Counted from the first letter of the stretch, positions 1-7,996 are shown. The stretch: DNA of 10,979 nt from DASZZV01 sp035544835 (GCA_035544835.1 DASZZV010000327.1:1-10979); one strand, 5' to 3'. The notes: a model not told the origin generated them from the letters alone. Translations and numbers: made by a program.

Positions 1-210
1 CCCGGCGATCAAAGCGACCAGGACACCCAGCGGCACAGCACTCCACCGGATCCGCAAGATTGACAGGATCCCCAGGCTCAGGGCGGCGACGCCTGCTCCA
101 ATGGGGAATGCGTTCCCGCACCTGGCCAGTCGCGGGAGACCTGGTTCCACGGCGCCGCCGAGGAACCACCCCAACAGGGTCATGAGGGCGATCGCCAGAA
201 AGACGCTCAT
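1..210 (-). CDS. Polytopic membrane protein, N-terminal part (gene runs off the left edge)
   Basis: A minus-strand reading frame opens at ATG (210-208) and stays open for 70 codons to the window edge. It starts MSVFLAIALMTLLGWFLGG and is strongly hydrophobic, with likely membrane helices at about residues 3-20, 36-53 and 57-70, broken by short Arg-containing turns (PRLARCG, LRIRW). The ATG overlaps the stop of the preceding gene as ATGA (210-207), the usual sign of translational coupling, which supports this start. I do not recognise the family. The pattern resembles the start of large multi-pass membrane proteins such as polyprenyl-phosphate-dependent glycosyltransferases, but that is only inference, since the diagnostic parts lie outside the window. 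Confidence is high that it is a gene and low on function. Confidence 0.7.
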   Translation of the reverse strand, partial: MSVFLAIALMTLLGWFLGGAVEPGLPRLARCGNAFPIGAGVAALSLGILSILRIRWSAVPLGVLVALIAG

Positions 211-671
211 GGCCTTCTTCGCGACAACGATGCCGTCGCGGTGGTCCACACGGTGTCGTGAATCGGTGAGGTGTACTGCATGTGCCAGGCGGCGACATAG
301 TCGGCGGTTCGGAATCGATCGCCGTAAACCACACCGGATCGCGACACGACCGGAAGCACGCGCCGTCCCTCCAGCAGATACATCCCGCGAAAGTACAGGT
401 ACCCGTACTGCACGAACCAGTCGGCGTTGGGCGTGATGATCAGGACGGTGCTGCCGGGCGTTGTCGACTCTTCGACGTGTCGAAGAAAGTCGGGATAGGA
501 AGGATCGTGGCGGTCCGGCTGGCGCGACAGCCTCGCGTTCCAGGCCTTTCGATCAGCCCACAGAAATCCCTCATAGTGAGGCCGCATCCCTCCGTAGACG
601 AAAAGCGCAAAGAGGACCACCACAAACAACAGCGTGAGCGATTTACGCTCGATGAATCGACGCCAGCTCAA
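207..671 (-). CDS. Small single-pass membrane-anchored protein of unknown function
   Basis: A 154-residue protein. The best start is TTG at 671-669, because nearby ATGs upstream are out of frame and the next in-frame Met (about residue 29) would delete the membrane helix. The N-terminus SWRRFIERKS is basic and is followed by one hydrophobic helix at about residues 12-28, so the remaining ~125 residues should lie outside the cytoplasm. That part contains a stretch of the type HVEESTTPGSTVLIITP followed by DWFVQYGYLYFRGMYLLEGR. It loosely resembles the extracytoplasmic end of membrane glycosyltransferases, where a short alpha/beta segment ends in a Tyr/Arg-rich strand. This is a resemblance only; I do not recognise a named family. 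Its TGA overlaps the ATG of the next gene, so the two are probably co-translated and may form one complex. No good Shine-Dalgarno sequence precedes the TTG. Confidence 0.65.
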   Translation of the reverse strand: MSWRRFIERKSLTLLFVVVLFALFVYGGMRPHYEGFLWADRKAWNARLSRQPDRHDPSYPDFLRHVEESTTPGSTVLIITPNADWFVQYGYLYFRGMYLLEGRRVLPVVSRSGVVYGDRFRTADYVAAWHMQYTSPIHDTVWTTATASLSRRRP

Positions 672-676
672 GCATT

Positions 677-687
677 CTCATTATGAG
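677..687. promoter_or_regulatory. Short dyad and possible -10 element upstream of the small membrane-protein gene
   Basis: The sequence ctcattatgag is a 5+1+5 inverted repeat just upstream of the TTG start at 671. Read on the minus strand it contains CATAAT, a five-of-six match to a sigma70-type -10 box, 8 bases before the TTG. No convincing -35 box lies 17 bases upstream. It could be a promoter, a small operator half-site, or chance; the evidence is weak. Confidence 0.2.
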
Positions 688-721
688 GGAAGCGCAAAGG
701 CGTGTGGGATGACCCCGAGGG

Positions 722-743
722 GTGCGGGCGGCTTCGCCCGCAC
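722..743 (-). terminator. GC-rich hairpin downstream of the tamB-Omp85 fusion gene
   Basis: The stem gtgcgggcg pairs perfectly with cgcccgcac (9 bp) around a 4-base loop. It begins 63 bases past the TGA of the fusion gene and ends 51 bases before the next start on the same strand. A second small dyad (acccc/ggggt, 712-723) abuts it on the far side. There is no T-tract after the stem on the minus strand, so a classical intrinsic terminator is not supported. It may instead be an mRNA 3'-end stabiliser, a Rho-assisted stop, or a dispersed extragenic palindrome. Confidence 0.4.
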
Positions 744-805
744 TTGTTAAAGGATGTGGGTGCCCGTTTCATGAGAGCCGGCGAAGTGGCAGCCGCGGCG
801 CAGGA

Positions 806-3800
806 TCAGAACGCGTATCCGAGGGTCAGGAACGGGACGACCTTGTCTTCGTAGGGCTTCGCATTCGGATTGAAACCGAGATCGAAGCGTACCGGCCCGA
901 GCGGCGTGATGTAGCGAATACCCACTCCCGGGCCGTATCGGAAGTCGCCGAATCGTATCGACTTCAAATCCCCCCACACGTTTCCGGCGTCGAGGAACAC
1001 CGCTCCATTGAGGCTGCCCAGAATCGGGAAACGGTATTCGAGGTTGATCAGGACCAGGCCGTTGCCGCCGATCACGATGACGTCGTTGGGACCGGCACCG
1101 GGGCTTCCGTTGCGAACGATCGAGGTGGCCGGCCCGAAGACGCCGGCCGCATCCGGCTCGCCGAGAATACCGAGGCGGTCGAGCGGGAAACCGCGATGCG
1201 ATGTCTCACCGCCCGCCGTGAACCGTTCCGAGAAAGGGACGGCGTTCAAACCGGAGCCGCCGGAAATCGGCTGGATCAGCCCGAGGCGTCCCGACACCGC
1301 GAACACGCTTCGGTCCGTAATCGGGCGATACCAGGAGCCCTGCGAGAAGCTCTTCAGGAAGCTGGCCCTGGCGCTGGCCAGCGGGAAGGCATACTCGAGT
1401 GACGTACTGGCCAGGAATCCCTTGTGCGGATTGATGGCGTCGTCGCGCTTATCCCAGAAGACAGTGGGCGTGAGACTGGAGATCTGAATGCTCTGGTCCT
1501 GCCGCTCCAGACCGGGCACCTGTCCGGCCACAGCCTCGCAGGTTTTCTTGTTACCTTTCGAGTCGAGACAGTCGACGTTGACAACGCGGTACTCGTAATG
1601 GAGTGACCATCTGCTGCGCTCATGCACCACGCGCGAGGCCTCGACGAAGAGTCCGCGGCGCTTGATGTCGAACTCCGCGAGACGGCGCTGGTCGCTCTGG
1701 AAAATCGTCAGCTGGACCGGAATGTCGAGCGGCCCGACGAACGGCTCGCGGTAGGTGAGGAAGAATCGATCTTCGCGCTGGGCGACGAGCGCTTCGAATC
1801 CCAGGAAGCGGGCCGTGCCAAACAGATTCCGATGAGAGACGGAAACGGTGGTGCGCGCTCCCTGATCGGTCGAGTAACCGATGGCGCCGGCAAGGCTCAA
1901 CGCTCTTCCTTCCTCGACCTGGATGGCCACATCCCGTTGCGCGGTGGTCGTGCCGGTCTTCTCCTCATTCACCTCCACGCGCTGGAAAATTCCGAGCCGA
2001 TAGAGTTCCTGCTGCGCTTCGAGCAGAGCGCGAAAAGTGAAGGGCTGCCCCTTGCGGAGGTGAGTTTTCCTCAGAATGACGTTGGAGTGCGTGTAGATGT
2101 TTCCGCGCACAACGACGTCGTGTATGTCTACCTTTGGTCCTTCGGCGATGCGGTACGTCAGCGTCACCTGCCTGCGATCGGGGCTGAGGTCGGTGCGCGG
2201 GACGATCTGCACCTCGGCGTTTCCGCGGTCGAAGTAGAAGGTTCTGAGCCTGAGCAGGTCGGTAGCAAGGTCCTGCGGATTGAGCGGCGAACCTGGCTTC
2301 AGGATCGCCTTCGGCAGATCCTTTGTCTCAACCTGTTCGTTGCCCTCGAATGCGATCTTCGTGACAATGGTCTGCACACCCTCATTGATGGGGAAAATGA
2401 TCTGCAACCTGCCCGGAGCGATTTCCTTCGCTATGGGCTGATCGACTTTGGCGAGGGTGAAACCCTGCAGTTGATAGAGCGTTCCCACGGCATCGCGATC
2501 GGTATTCAACTGCTCCTGTGTGACTCCCTGCGGCCGGCGCAGCAGGGATGACACCACCTTCTTGATGCCGCCAATCGGCCCGGTCGCAATCACTTTCCTG
2601 AGCTTCTTGTCGGATACCTGCTGATTCCCCTGAAACTCAACGCCTGCCACTTCATAACGTTTACCAGGCTTGATGTTGAAGGTGATCACGAACTCGTCGC
2701 CGACGGTCTTCTCCAGTGGATCGATGCTGGCGAAGAAGTAGCCGCGCTGCTGATAGGTTTGCAGCAACCGGTCGGTCGTCCGGGCAATCACGTCCTCGGA
2801 ATAGGGCTCGCTCCTCCGGAATGGAATCAGACGGCGTACCTCGCGTTTCGGCACGCCCGCCACCTCGACCTTGACGATCGGGCCAACTACGACCTTGTAC
2901 CGAAGGCGTACCGATTGGGTGGCCTTGTCGTAGGTCTCGCCCCCGGAGCGTATGTCCGCTTTCCGTCGCCCCTTCCTAACAAGGCTTCGCGTAATCGACT
3001 CAACGTTGTTTCTGCTCTCGTCGAGCTTGAAGGATTGTCCGATGCGCTTCTGAACAGGCTTCAGCACCTCGGCAGTCGTGTAGGGCTCGAGGTTGCCTTC
3101 GAGATCGATGCCGGCGATCTTTGCATGTGGTCCCTCGGAAACATGGAAAGTGACATCGACTCGATTCGTTTCACGGAAGAACTTTGTCTCTGGATCCACG
3201 GTTGCTTCGAAGTAACCTCGGCGCGCCAGGCTCTCCTGCAGAGCGACCGCGCTTCGATCGACGGCGTTGAGACTCAGTACGTCCCCCCTCTTGAGGAGCA
3301 CGTCACTTCTTCCCCCTCCTCGCTTCGATTTGAACCCCTCGAAATGGACCGACTCGATCCTGTAGTTCAGCGACAGACCAAAGGTCAGATCGCGGTCGAG
3401 TCCCCGAGGAGTCTCCTCGACTCGTATGTCGCGGAAGTCACCGGTTGCATACAGGGATTTGATCGACCCCTGCACATCGCGGATCAGTAGAGGCTTACCG
3501 CTCTTGACGTCGATCAGGTCGCCCAGCTTCGAGGTGTCGTACGGGGAGTCGGTCTCGAAACGAATCGCACCGATCGAGCCCACAGTCGATGACGCCTCTT
3601 TCGCCGCTGCGGTCTGCTTTCCGGCCTCTGACTTCTTCTCGCTGTTCGCCTCGCTGGTGATGGTGGAATCCGTCAGGAGAGTCGTTCCTGCTTTGACCTT
3701 ACGGACGCGATCAACCGGCTGCCACCAGTGACCTTCGTACTGCCGCCGGAAGCGGGCGTCGACGGCGTTGAAGATGTAAGCCGGCCCCTGCTCACTGTCG

Positions 3801-6800
3801 CGCGTAAGCTGCAGGATCCAGTCAGGCGTTACCTGCCATTCCACGATCTCCACGTTCTTGTCACTGTTCAGGTTGTAGATGACGACCGCGCGCACGTTGT
3901 TGGAGATGCGTTTCTCGAAAGTCGCCTGCGTCTGAGAGCCGGACTTGGATCCGGACGATTCGACGACATCGAGACGGAAACTGTCAGCGAAAGGGAGGAT
4001 TTTCGACCCGATCAATCCACCCAGACTCTGAATCAGCAGCGAGCTTCCCGCCGATCGAAGAGAAGCCACAGATGCCGCGGCCGCCCGGCCGGTCGAGCTC
4101 GGACCGAACTGGCCGGGTCCGATCAGCGAGAGTAACGTCAGATCGCTCACCGGAGGGTCGGTGGTGATGTTCGTATTGATCTTGTCGAGCGTTCCGGTGA
4201 CGTTGACGGTGAGCTGCACATCCTGCATCCGTCCTTCCACGGTGACATCGAAGTAAGGGTCGATCCGCAAGGGGTTTTGAAAATTGATCGTGCCGCGAGT
4301 GACCCGATAGTCGATGTCCTGAAAGCGAACCTTTCCCCCTTCATCCACGGTAACGACACCGAGCACGACCGGGTTGGCCAGCGTGCCGTTCACGTCGAGG
4401 TCGGCCGAGGCCGTGACGCTGGCGATGTTGTCCTTAATGGCCAGCGTGTCGGGGGCATTGAGATGCACACGAAGCGCCACCCGGTCCTGCCACGATGCCG
4501 CGACTGCCGGAAGCAGGCCACGCCGTTCCAGCACCAGGTTCAGAATCGACGTCCCGAAATCGAAGTCTTTAAAGTACAGCGCCCGCGACACCTTTACGTC
4601 GCCCTGCAGCACCATGTGCTCACTCGGATCGCCCGACAGAACAAGCGAGAAATCGCCATCGACGGTCACGCCGGCAAAGTAGCGGAGCGATACTTCCTGG
4701 CCCTGAATGTTGAGCCGGACCGCTTTCGGAGTGAGCCCTGCCAGAGCGATGAAGCCTCCGGCGATCACCCTGCCACCACCCAGCGACGCCTTGAGTGAAT
4801 CGATCTCGACCCGGTCGCCCTCGAAGATCAGCGTGCCGGTGATGTTGTCGATGACCTGCGGAAACCCGGCAATCCTGAGCTGCGCGTTCTGAACCTCGGC
4901 CTCACCGTTTACGCGCGGATCATCGAGTGTGCCGGTGACCGAGGCGGCGACGTTGACATGTCCTTCCGCCTTGATGTCTTTGGTGAAGAACTGAATGAAT
5001 GCTGCCTCGACCAACCCCTTTACGGTGAGGTTGATCGAGCGATCCCCGGTGAGGCCGGCATATCCGGCGATCGAGAAGTTCGATCCCGCGAGTCCCACTT
5101 CGAATGAGTCGAACGACACCCGTCCTTTGCGGAACGAGAACTGGATGGGACGAGGTACGGTGAGCTCGTTTCCGGCGACGTGAAGCTGAAGGACGGGAAC
5201 GGAACCGAGGATCTCCACCGTATCGAGCGAGTTGATGTTGCCGCCGAGACTGAGGTCGGCCGTGAGATTCCCCGATGCCGGAAACTCCGAGCCAGGCGCG
5301 AAGATGGCCAGGAACTGCGCGATGTCGATGATGGCCACCTGGACGTTGCCCGATAGTGAGCCATCCGGCGCAACGGCGCCGGTGCCATCGATGGAGAGGA
5401 CGCCCGCGGCCGAGCCCTTCACCACCAGCTGACCGTTGCGGATGGCCACATAAATCTTCGGTGGCGGCGAGCCTGCCGGAAGCTGAACTCCGGTGATGGT
5501 GCCTTTGTCGAGCGACGCTTCGAGGACGATTTCCGGTGACGTCAAGGTTCCGGCGCCACTCGAGCTGATCGAAATCGTCCCACCGAAAAACTTCGACAGC
5601 GCACCGACTGTCTTGAGTTTTGAGATATCGATCGTGGTCGGCTGCAGAATGTAACTGAAGCGCTCGCCGGCGGAATCGAGATTGGCCTCGCCTTTGAGCA
5701 CACCGGCCGGAGCATGAACCTCGACATTCGAGGCCTTGAGACTTCCCTGCGTGAACAGCAGGTCGGCAGTAGCGACGTCGATCGGCTCCCCGTAAAGCGA
5801 GCCGTTACGCAGTGACACTGCGCCTGCGCCTTCCAGCTTCGCTTTGGTCCCGTCGAGGTGGAGCGTCCCGGTGACCGCGCCGGTAGCCGGGATCTTCCCC
5901 AGGTCAAGGAAGGTAATGATCTCCTGGACATCGACGGCATCAGCACCGACATCGAGATTGAACTCAACGTTCCCTTTTCCGGGAAGCCAGGCAATCAACC
6001 CGTTGAGGCGCAGTTTCGATTTGTCGCGCGTGACCACGAAGTTCGCGAAACTCACGTTGCCCCTGTCGGGAGTTCCCCTGACCACCAGGTTCCCCGTGCC
6101 GCGCCCATCGAGACCGAGTTGGAGATTGATGGCGTCGAGTGCCCGCTTGACGGGGTAGCCGTCGGCGCTGAGATTGAGATTGAATTCCGGCGAAGGTCCG
6201 CGATCGGGGAAGTCGAGAGTTCCGGTGATTTCGAGGCGTCCTCCATCGAAATTGAATTGACCGCGCTCGAAGTTGAGCCGGCTGGTCTTGCCGTCGTAAC
6301 GGAGCCCGAGCGCGGCGTCACCCAGATCTACCTGGTTGTAACGAACGTGCTGACCCTCGATCGAGGCCATGACCAGAGGATCTTTGAAACGCCCCTCGAT
6401 CGTCCCGCTGGCTGTGGCGGATCCACCCAGTCCGAGGACGGTGTAGTTCTTCTTGCCGAGCGAATGGGCGAGGTTGAATGCGAGCTGGTCGAGATCAGTC
6501 AGATCACTGCTGTGGATCTGATACTTCAGTTTCGCGTAGAGATCATCGATGCGCAGGCTGCCGGCGAAATCGACATGAGACGTGCTCGTGTCCAGCGACC
6601 CTTTCTGGAATCCGATCACACCACGACGGAGTGTGAAGTCGGTGGCCCCGGCAATCGGAACGGCATAGTGAGGGTTGCCGAATGAGAGTGAAGAACGACT
6701 CAGCGCGGCATGACCGACGCCCGAGCCCTGAAGGATCCGGTCCTTCTCCCAATCGTAGTGGAGCTGCCCCGTCGCCGCACCACGAAGACCGCTGTTCTCC

Positions 6801-7996
6801 ACCGTCCAGTCGGCGAACAGCTTCTCGAGCGAGATGTGGTCGTAGCGAAGATCGACGTGCATCGGATAGGGCTCGGAGTAATTCGCGAGTAAGTAGTGTG
6901 CCCCGATCGTCCCTCCGCCGTATCGCGCTGACTTGATGTCAGCGACCGTTTTCTCTCCGGTCGTGACCATGTGACCGCGCACGTCAGCGAGGTCGTAGGC
7001 GTCAGCCTTCAACTGCGGCACGCGGAGATCGGCGTCCAGCTTGAAGTCGCCCCCACGCCCGCCCAGCTTTCCGTTGAATGCCACCAGTCCCTGCAGCGTC
7101 TTGTCGACCCTGAAGATCTGACGCACGCGATGGAGGTCGATGTGCGATGCGATGTCGAGGTTGTAAACACCCTCGGTGAGAGGATCGAGTTTGCCGGCAA
7201 CGAAAGTCTCGATGCCCTGGCCTCGCAGCGCGATCGACTTCAGTTCCAGCTTTCCTGGAACGTAGAGAAAGCCCCCGCGCAGAGCAACCTGGAAGGGGAG
7301 ATAGTCCTGAATGCGGACGGTCACGCTCGGACTCTCCGCCAACCCGGCGTAGTTCTGAAGGCGCGCAGTCGGAGTCACTTCAGAAGAGAGTCCGGCGATA
7401 TTGACGACGATCTGGTGCCGGCGATCGTTGAAGTCGAAGGCGAGATTTTTGATGAACATCTTCGACACATCCAGGCGGACGATCTCGCCCTTGCTGGGCG
7501 GACTCGGTTTCCAGCTGGGAAAGTTGTGCGTGAGAGGAGCGCCTTCAGGAAAGACCTCGAAATCGACGTGCGGATCCCGGATGTCGATGCGGCCGACCTT
7601 GATACGCCGCTGAAGAAAGGAGTCGATGCCGCCCACGATCTCGACCTGACGCACGGTCGCGAAGTACGGAGTCAGGGCTCCGGGAGCGTTGGCTATCCGA
7701 AGGTCGTCGACGATGACGCGAGTCTGCAGGCCTCGGATGAGGGTCACCTTGCCGATGAAGACCTTACGGTTCAGGTGAGAAGCGAGGTTTTCGACGATCT
7801 TTGCCTGGATCAGCCGGGCGAACCTCTCAGTTCCAATGTAGAAGAAGACGCTGACGAGAAGGATGGCCAGAACAACCAGACCGGCGATGAAGAGGCCCCG
7901 CACACACCCCCACATGGGCGTGCGACGCCGGCGCACCAGTGCGCTTTGCTCCGCCTCTGAAGGCGCCATCTCTTGCGAAGTCTCGTTTGAATCCAT
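806..7996 (-). CDS. tamB: TamB-Omp85 (TamA/BamA-like) fusion protein spanning both membranes
   Basis: One open frame encodes about 2396 residues from ATG 7996 to TGA 806-808. In order: cytoplasmic tail with RRRR (residues 22-25); one membrane helix (about 34-54); AsmA-like N-terminal region (about 57-170); a long beta-strand-rich body with recurring GTLxxPxV-type motifs; the TamB/DUF490 C-terminal signature (about 1195-1300) and its terminal strands to about 1425; a polar linker (1426-1474); seven POTRA-like units (1475-2031); and an Omp85 barrel ending LTLGYAF. TamB and its relatives are known to carry phospholipid between the membranes and to work with Omp85 partners; here both partners are one chain. 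I chose ATG 7996 because the 34-codon extension to ATG 8098 is rich in rare codons (GTA, AGA, CTA, TTA, ATA) and reads like leader DNA. However, 8098 has the better AGGA ribosome site. Separate tamA and tamB genes are the familiar arrangement. Domain calls are by eye but strong. Confidence 0.93.
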   Translation of the reverse strand: MDSNETSQEMAPSEAEQSALVRRRRTPMWGCVRGLFIAGLVVLAILLVSVFFYIGTERFARLIQAKIVENLASHLNRKVFIGKVTLIRGLQTRVIVDDLRIANAPGALTPYFATVRQVEIVGGIDSFLQRRIKVGRIDIRDPHVDFEVFPEGAPLTHNFPSWKPSPPSKGEIVRLDVSKMFIKNLAFDFNDRRHQIVVNIAGLSSEVTPTARLQNYAGLAESPSVTVRIQDYLPFQVALRGGFLYVPGKLELKSIALRGQGIETFVAGKLDPLTEGVYNLDIASHIDLHRVRQIFRVDKTLQGLVAFNGKLGGRGGDFKLDADLRVPQLKADAYDLADVRGHMVTTGEKTVADIKSARYGGGTIGAHYLLANYSEPYPMHVDLRYDHISLEKLFADWTVENSGLRGAATGQLHYDWEKDRILQGSGVGHAALSRSSLSFGNPHYAVPIAGATDFTLRRGVIGFQKGSLDTSTSHVDFAGSLRIDDLYAKLKYQIHSSDLTDLDQLAFNLAHSLGKKNYTVLGLGGSATASGTIEGRFKDPLVMASIEGQHVRYNQVDLGDAALGLRYDGKTSRLNFERGQFNFDGGRLEITGTLDFPDRGPSPEFNLNLSADGYPVKRALDAINLQLGLDGRGTGNLVVRGTPDRGNVSFANFVVTRDKSKLRLNGLIAWLPGKGNVEFNLDVGADAVDVQEIITFLDLGKIPATGAVTGTLHLDGTKAKLEGAGAVSLRNGSLYGEPIDVATADLLFTQGSLKASNVEVHAPAGVLKGEANLDSAGERFSYILQPTTIDISKLKTVGALSKFFGGTISISSSGAGTLTSPEIVLEASLDKGTITGVQLPAGSPPPKIYVAIRNGQLVVKGSAAGVLSIDGTGAVAPDGSLSGNVQVAIIDIAQFLAIFAPGSEFPASGNLTADLSLGGNINSLDTVEILGSVPVLQLHVAGNELTVPRPIQFSFRKGRVSFDSFEVGLAGSNFSIAGYAGLTGDRSINLTVKGLVEAAFIQFFTKDIKAEGHVNVAASVTGTLDDPRVNGEAEVQNAQLRIAGFPQVIDNITGTLIFEGDRVEIDSLKASLGGGRVIAGGFIALAGLTPKAVRLNIQGQEVSLRYFAGVTVDGDFSLVLSGDPSEHMVLQGDVKVSRALYFKDFDFGTSILNLVLERRGLLPAVAASWQDRVALRVHLNAPDTLAIKDNIASVTASADLDVNGTLANPVVLGVVTVDEGGKVRFQDIDYRVTRGTINFQNPLRIDPYFDVTVEGRMQDVQLTVNVTGTLDKINTNITTDPPVSDLTLLSLIGPGQFGPSSTGRAAAASVASLRSAGSSLLIQSLGGLIGSKILPFADSFRLDVVESSGSKSGSQTQATFEKRISNNVRAVVIYNLNSDKNVEIVEWQVTPDWILQLTRDSEQGPAYIFNAVDARFRRQYEGHWWQPVDRVRKVKAGTTLLTDSTITSEANSEKKSEAGKQTAAAKEASSTVGSIGAIRFETDSPYDTSKLGDLIDVKSGKPLLIRDVQGSIKSLYATGDFRDIRVEETPRGLDRDLTFGLSLNYRIESVHFEGFKSKRGGGRSDVLLKRGDVLSLNAVDRSAVALQESLARRGYFEATVDPETKFFRETNRVDVTFHVSEGPHAKIAGIDLEGNLEPYTTAEVLKPVQKRIGQSFKLDESRNNVESITRSLVRKGRRKADIRSGGETYDKATQSVRLRYKVVVGPIVKVEVAGVPKREVRRLIPFRRSEPYSEDVIARTTDRLLQTYQQRGYFFASIDPLEKTVGDEFVITFNIKPGKRYEVAGVEFQGNQQVSDKKLRKVIATGPIGGIKKVVSSLLRRPQGVTQEQLNTDRDAVGTLYQLQGFTLAKVDQPIAKEIAPGRLQIIFPINEGVQTIVTKIAFEGNEQVETKDLPKAILKPGSPLNPQDLATDLLRLRTFYFDRGNAEVQIVPRTDLSPDRRQVTLTYRIAEGPKVDIHDVVVRGNIYTHSNVILRKTHLRKGQPFTFRALLEAQQELYRLGIFQRVEVNEEKTGTTTAQRDVAIQVEEGRALSLAGAIGYSTDQGARTTVSVSHRNLFGTARFLGFEALVAQREDRFFLTYREPFVGPLDIPVQLTIFQSDQRRLAEFDIKRRGLFVEASRVVHERSRWSLHYEYRVVNVDCLDSKGNKKTCEAVAGQVPGLERQDQSIQISSLTPTVFWDKRDDAINPHKGFLASTSLEYAFPLASARASFLKSFSQGSWYRPITDRSVFAVSGRLGLIQPISGGSGLNAVPFSERFTAGGETSHRGFPLDRLGILGEPDAAGVFGPATSIVRNGSPGAGPNDVIVIGGNGLVLINLEYRFPILGSLNGAVFLDAGNVWGDLKSIRFGDFRYGPGVGIRYITPLGPVRFDLGFNPNAKPYEDKVVPFLTLGYAF
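809..1903 (-). other. Omp85 beta-barrel domain of the fusion (residues about 2032-2396)
   Basis: About 365 residues, matching the usual ~380 of a 16-stranded Omp85 barrel. Visible hallmarks are alternating strands from LSLAGAIGYSTDQG, the NLFGTARF and YREPFV segments typical of early strands, TPTVFWDKRDDAINPHKGF, and the loop-6 motif GGETSHRGF with Arg2268-Gly2269-Phe2270. The end runs VFLDAGNVW and GPGVGIRYITPLGPVRFDLGF, finishing in a terminal Phe that fits the beta-signal read by the BAM complex. Two cysteines, 2143 and 2153, lie in a polar predicted loop and are probably disulfide-bonded. Nothing looks missing, so the barrel should be functional. Confidence 0.9.
1904..3574 (-). other. Array of seven POTRA-like domains in the fusion (residues about 1475-2031)
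   Basis: Seven consecutive units of roughly 70-95 residues each open with a strand ending in a Gly-containing turn (FEGF, LEGN, VAGV, FQGN, FEGN, VRGN; the first opens IGAIRFETD). Each then has a helical stretch with an RGYF/LGIF-like turn and closes with paired strands, mostly ending in a Gly turn (SEGP, VVGP, KPGK, NEGV, AEGP, EEGR). Approximate bases: 3574-3365, 3364-3128, 3127-2879, 2878-2660, 2659-2375, 2374-2135 and 2134-1904. The fifth is the longest, with a basic insert (GGIKKVVSSLLRRPQG). The seventh best matches the barrel-proximal POTRA of BamA. E. coli TamA has three POTRAs and BamA five, so seven is high. The exact number needs structural confirmation, as the first unit is the least typical. 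Confidence 0.8.
3720..7996 (-). other. AsmA/TamB-like portion of the fusion (residues 1 to about 1425)
   Basis: After the anchor helix the sequence follows the AsmA-family start: a helix (ERFARLIQAKIVENLASHL), then NRKVFIGKVTLIRGL and LRIANAP strands. The body is alternating-hydrophobic beta sequence with few helices, as expected for the groove-shaped beta-taco of TamB. Family-type motifs recur, for example GTIEGRFKDPLV, GTLTSPEIV, GTLDDPRVNG and GTLANPVVLG. Near residues 1230-1300 it has YRVTRGTINFQNPLRIDPYF and VSDLTLLSLIGPG, close to the conserved DUF490 ending of TamB. The segment to about 1425 (RAVVIYNLNSDKNVE, WILQLTRD, VDARFRRQYEG) looks like the natural C-terminal strands of a full TamB, so the TamB part seems complete rather than truncated. 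The only cysteine in this portion is C31, just before the membrane helix. Confidence 0.88.

Noticed and set aside
1622..2551. Plus-strand open frame (309 codons) opposite the POTRA and barrel region
   Set aside because: Antisense to conserved POTRA and barrel sequence; no domain, no ribosome site, composition typical of a reverse-complement shadow.
5858..6685. Plus-strand open frame (275 codons) opposite the TamB body
   Set aside because: Glu/Arg/Val-rich shadow of TamB codons, with no independent coding evidence.
6971..7960. Long plus-strand open frame (329 codons) opposite the fusion gene
   Set aside because: It lies antisense to well-supported TamB coding sequence; its product has biased, low-complexity composition with no recognisable domain, as expected for a shadow frame in GC-rich DNA.
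806..7996. The fusion as an assembly or frameshift artefact joining two genes
   Set aside because: The frame is continuous, the linker lacks a stop, start, signal peptide or intergenic-like sequence, and both halves are intact. Reads would be needed for final proof.
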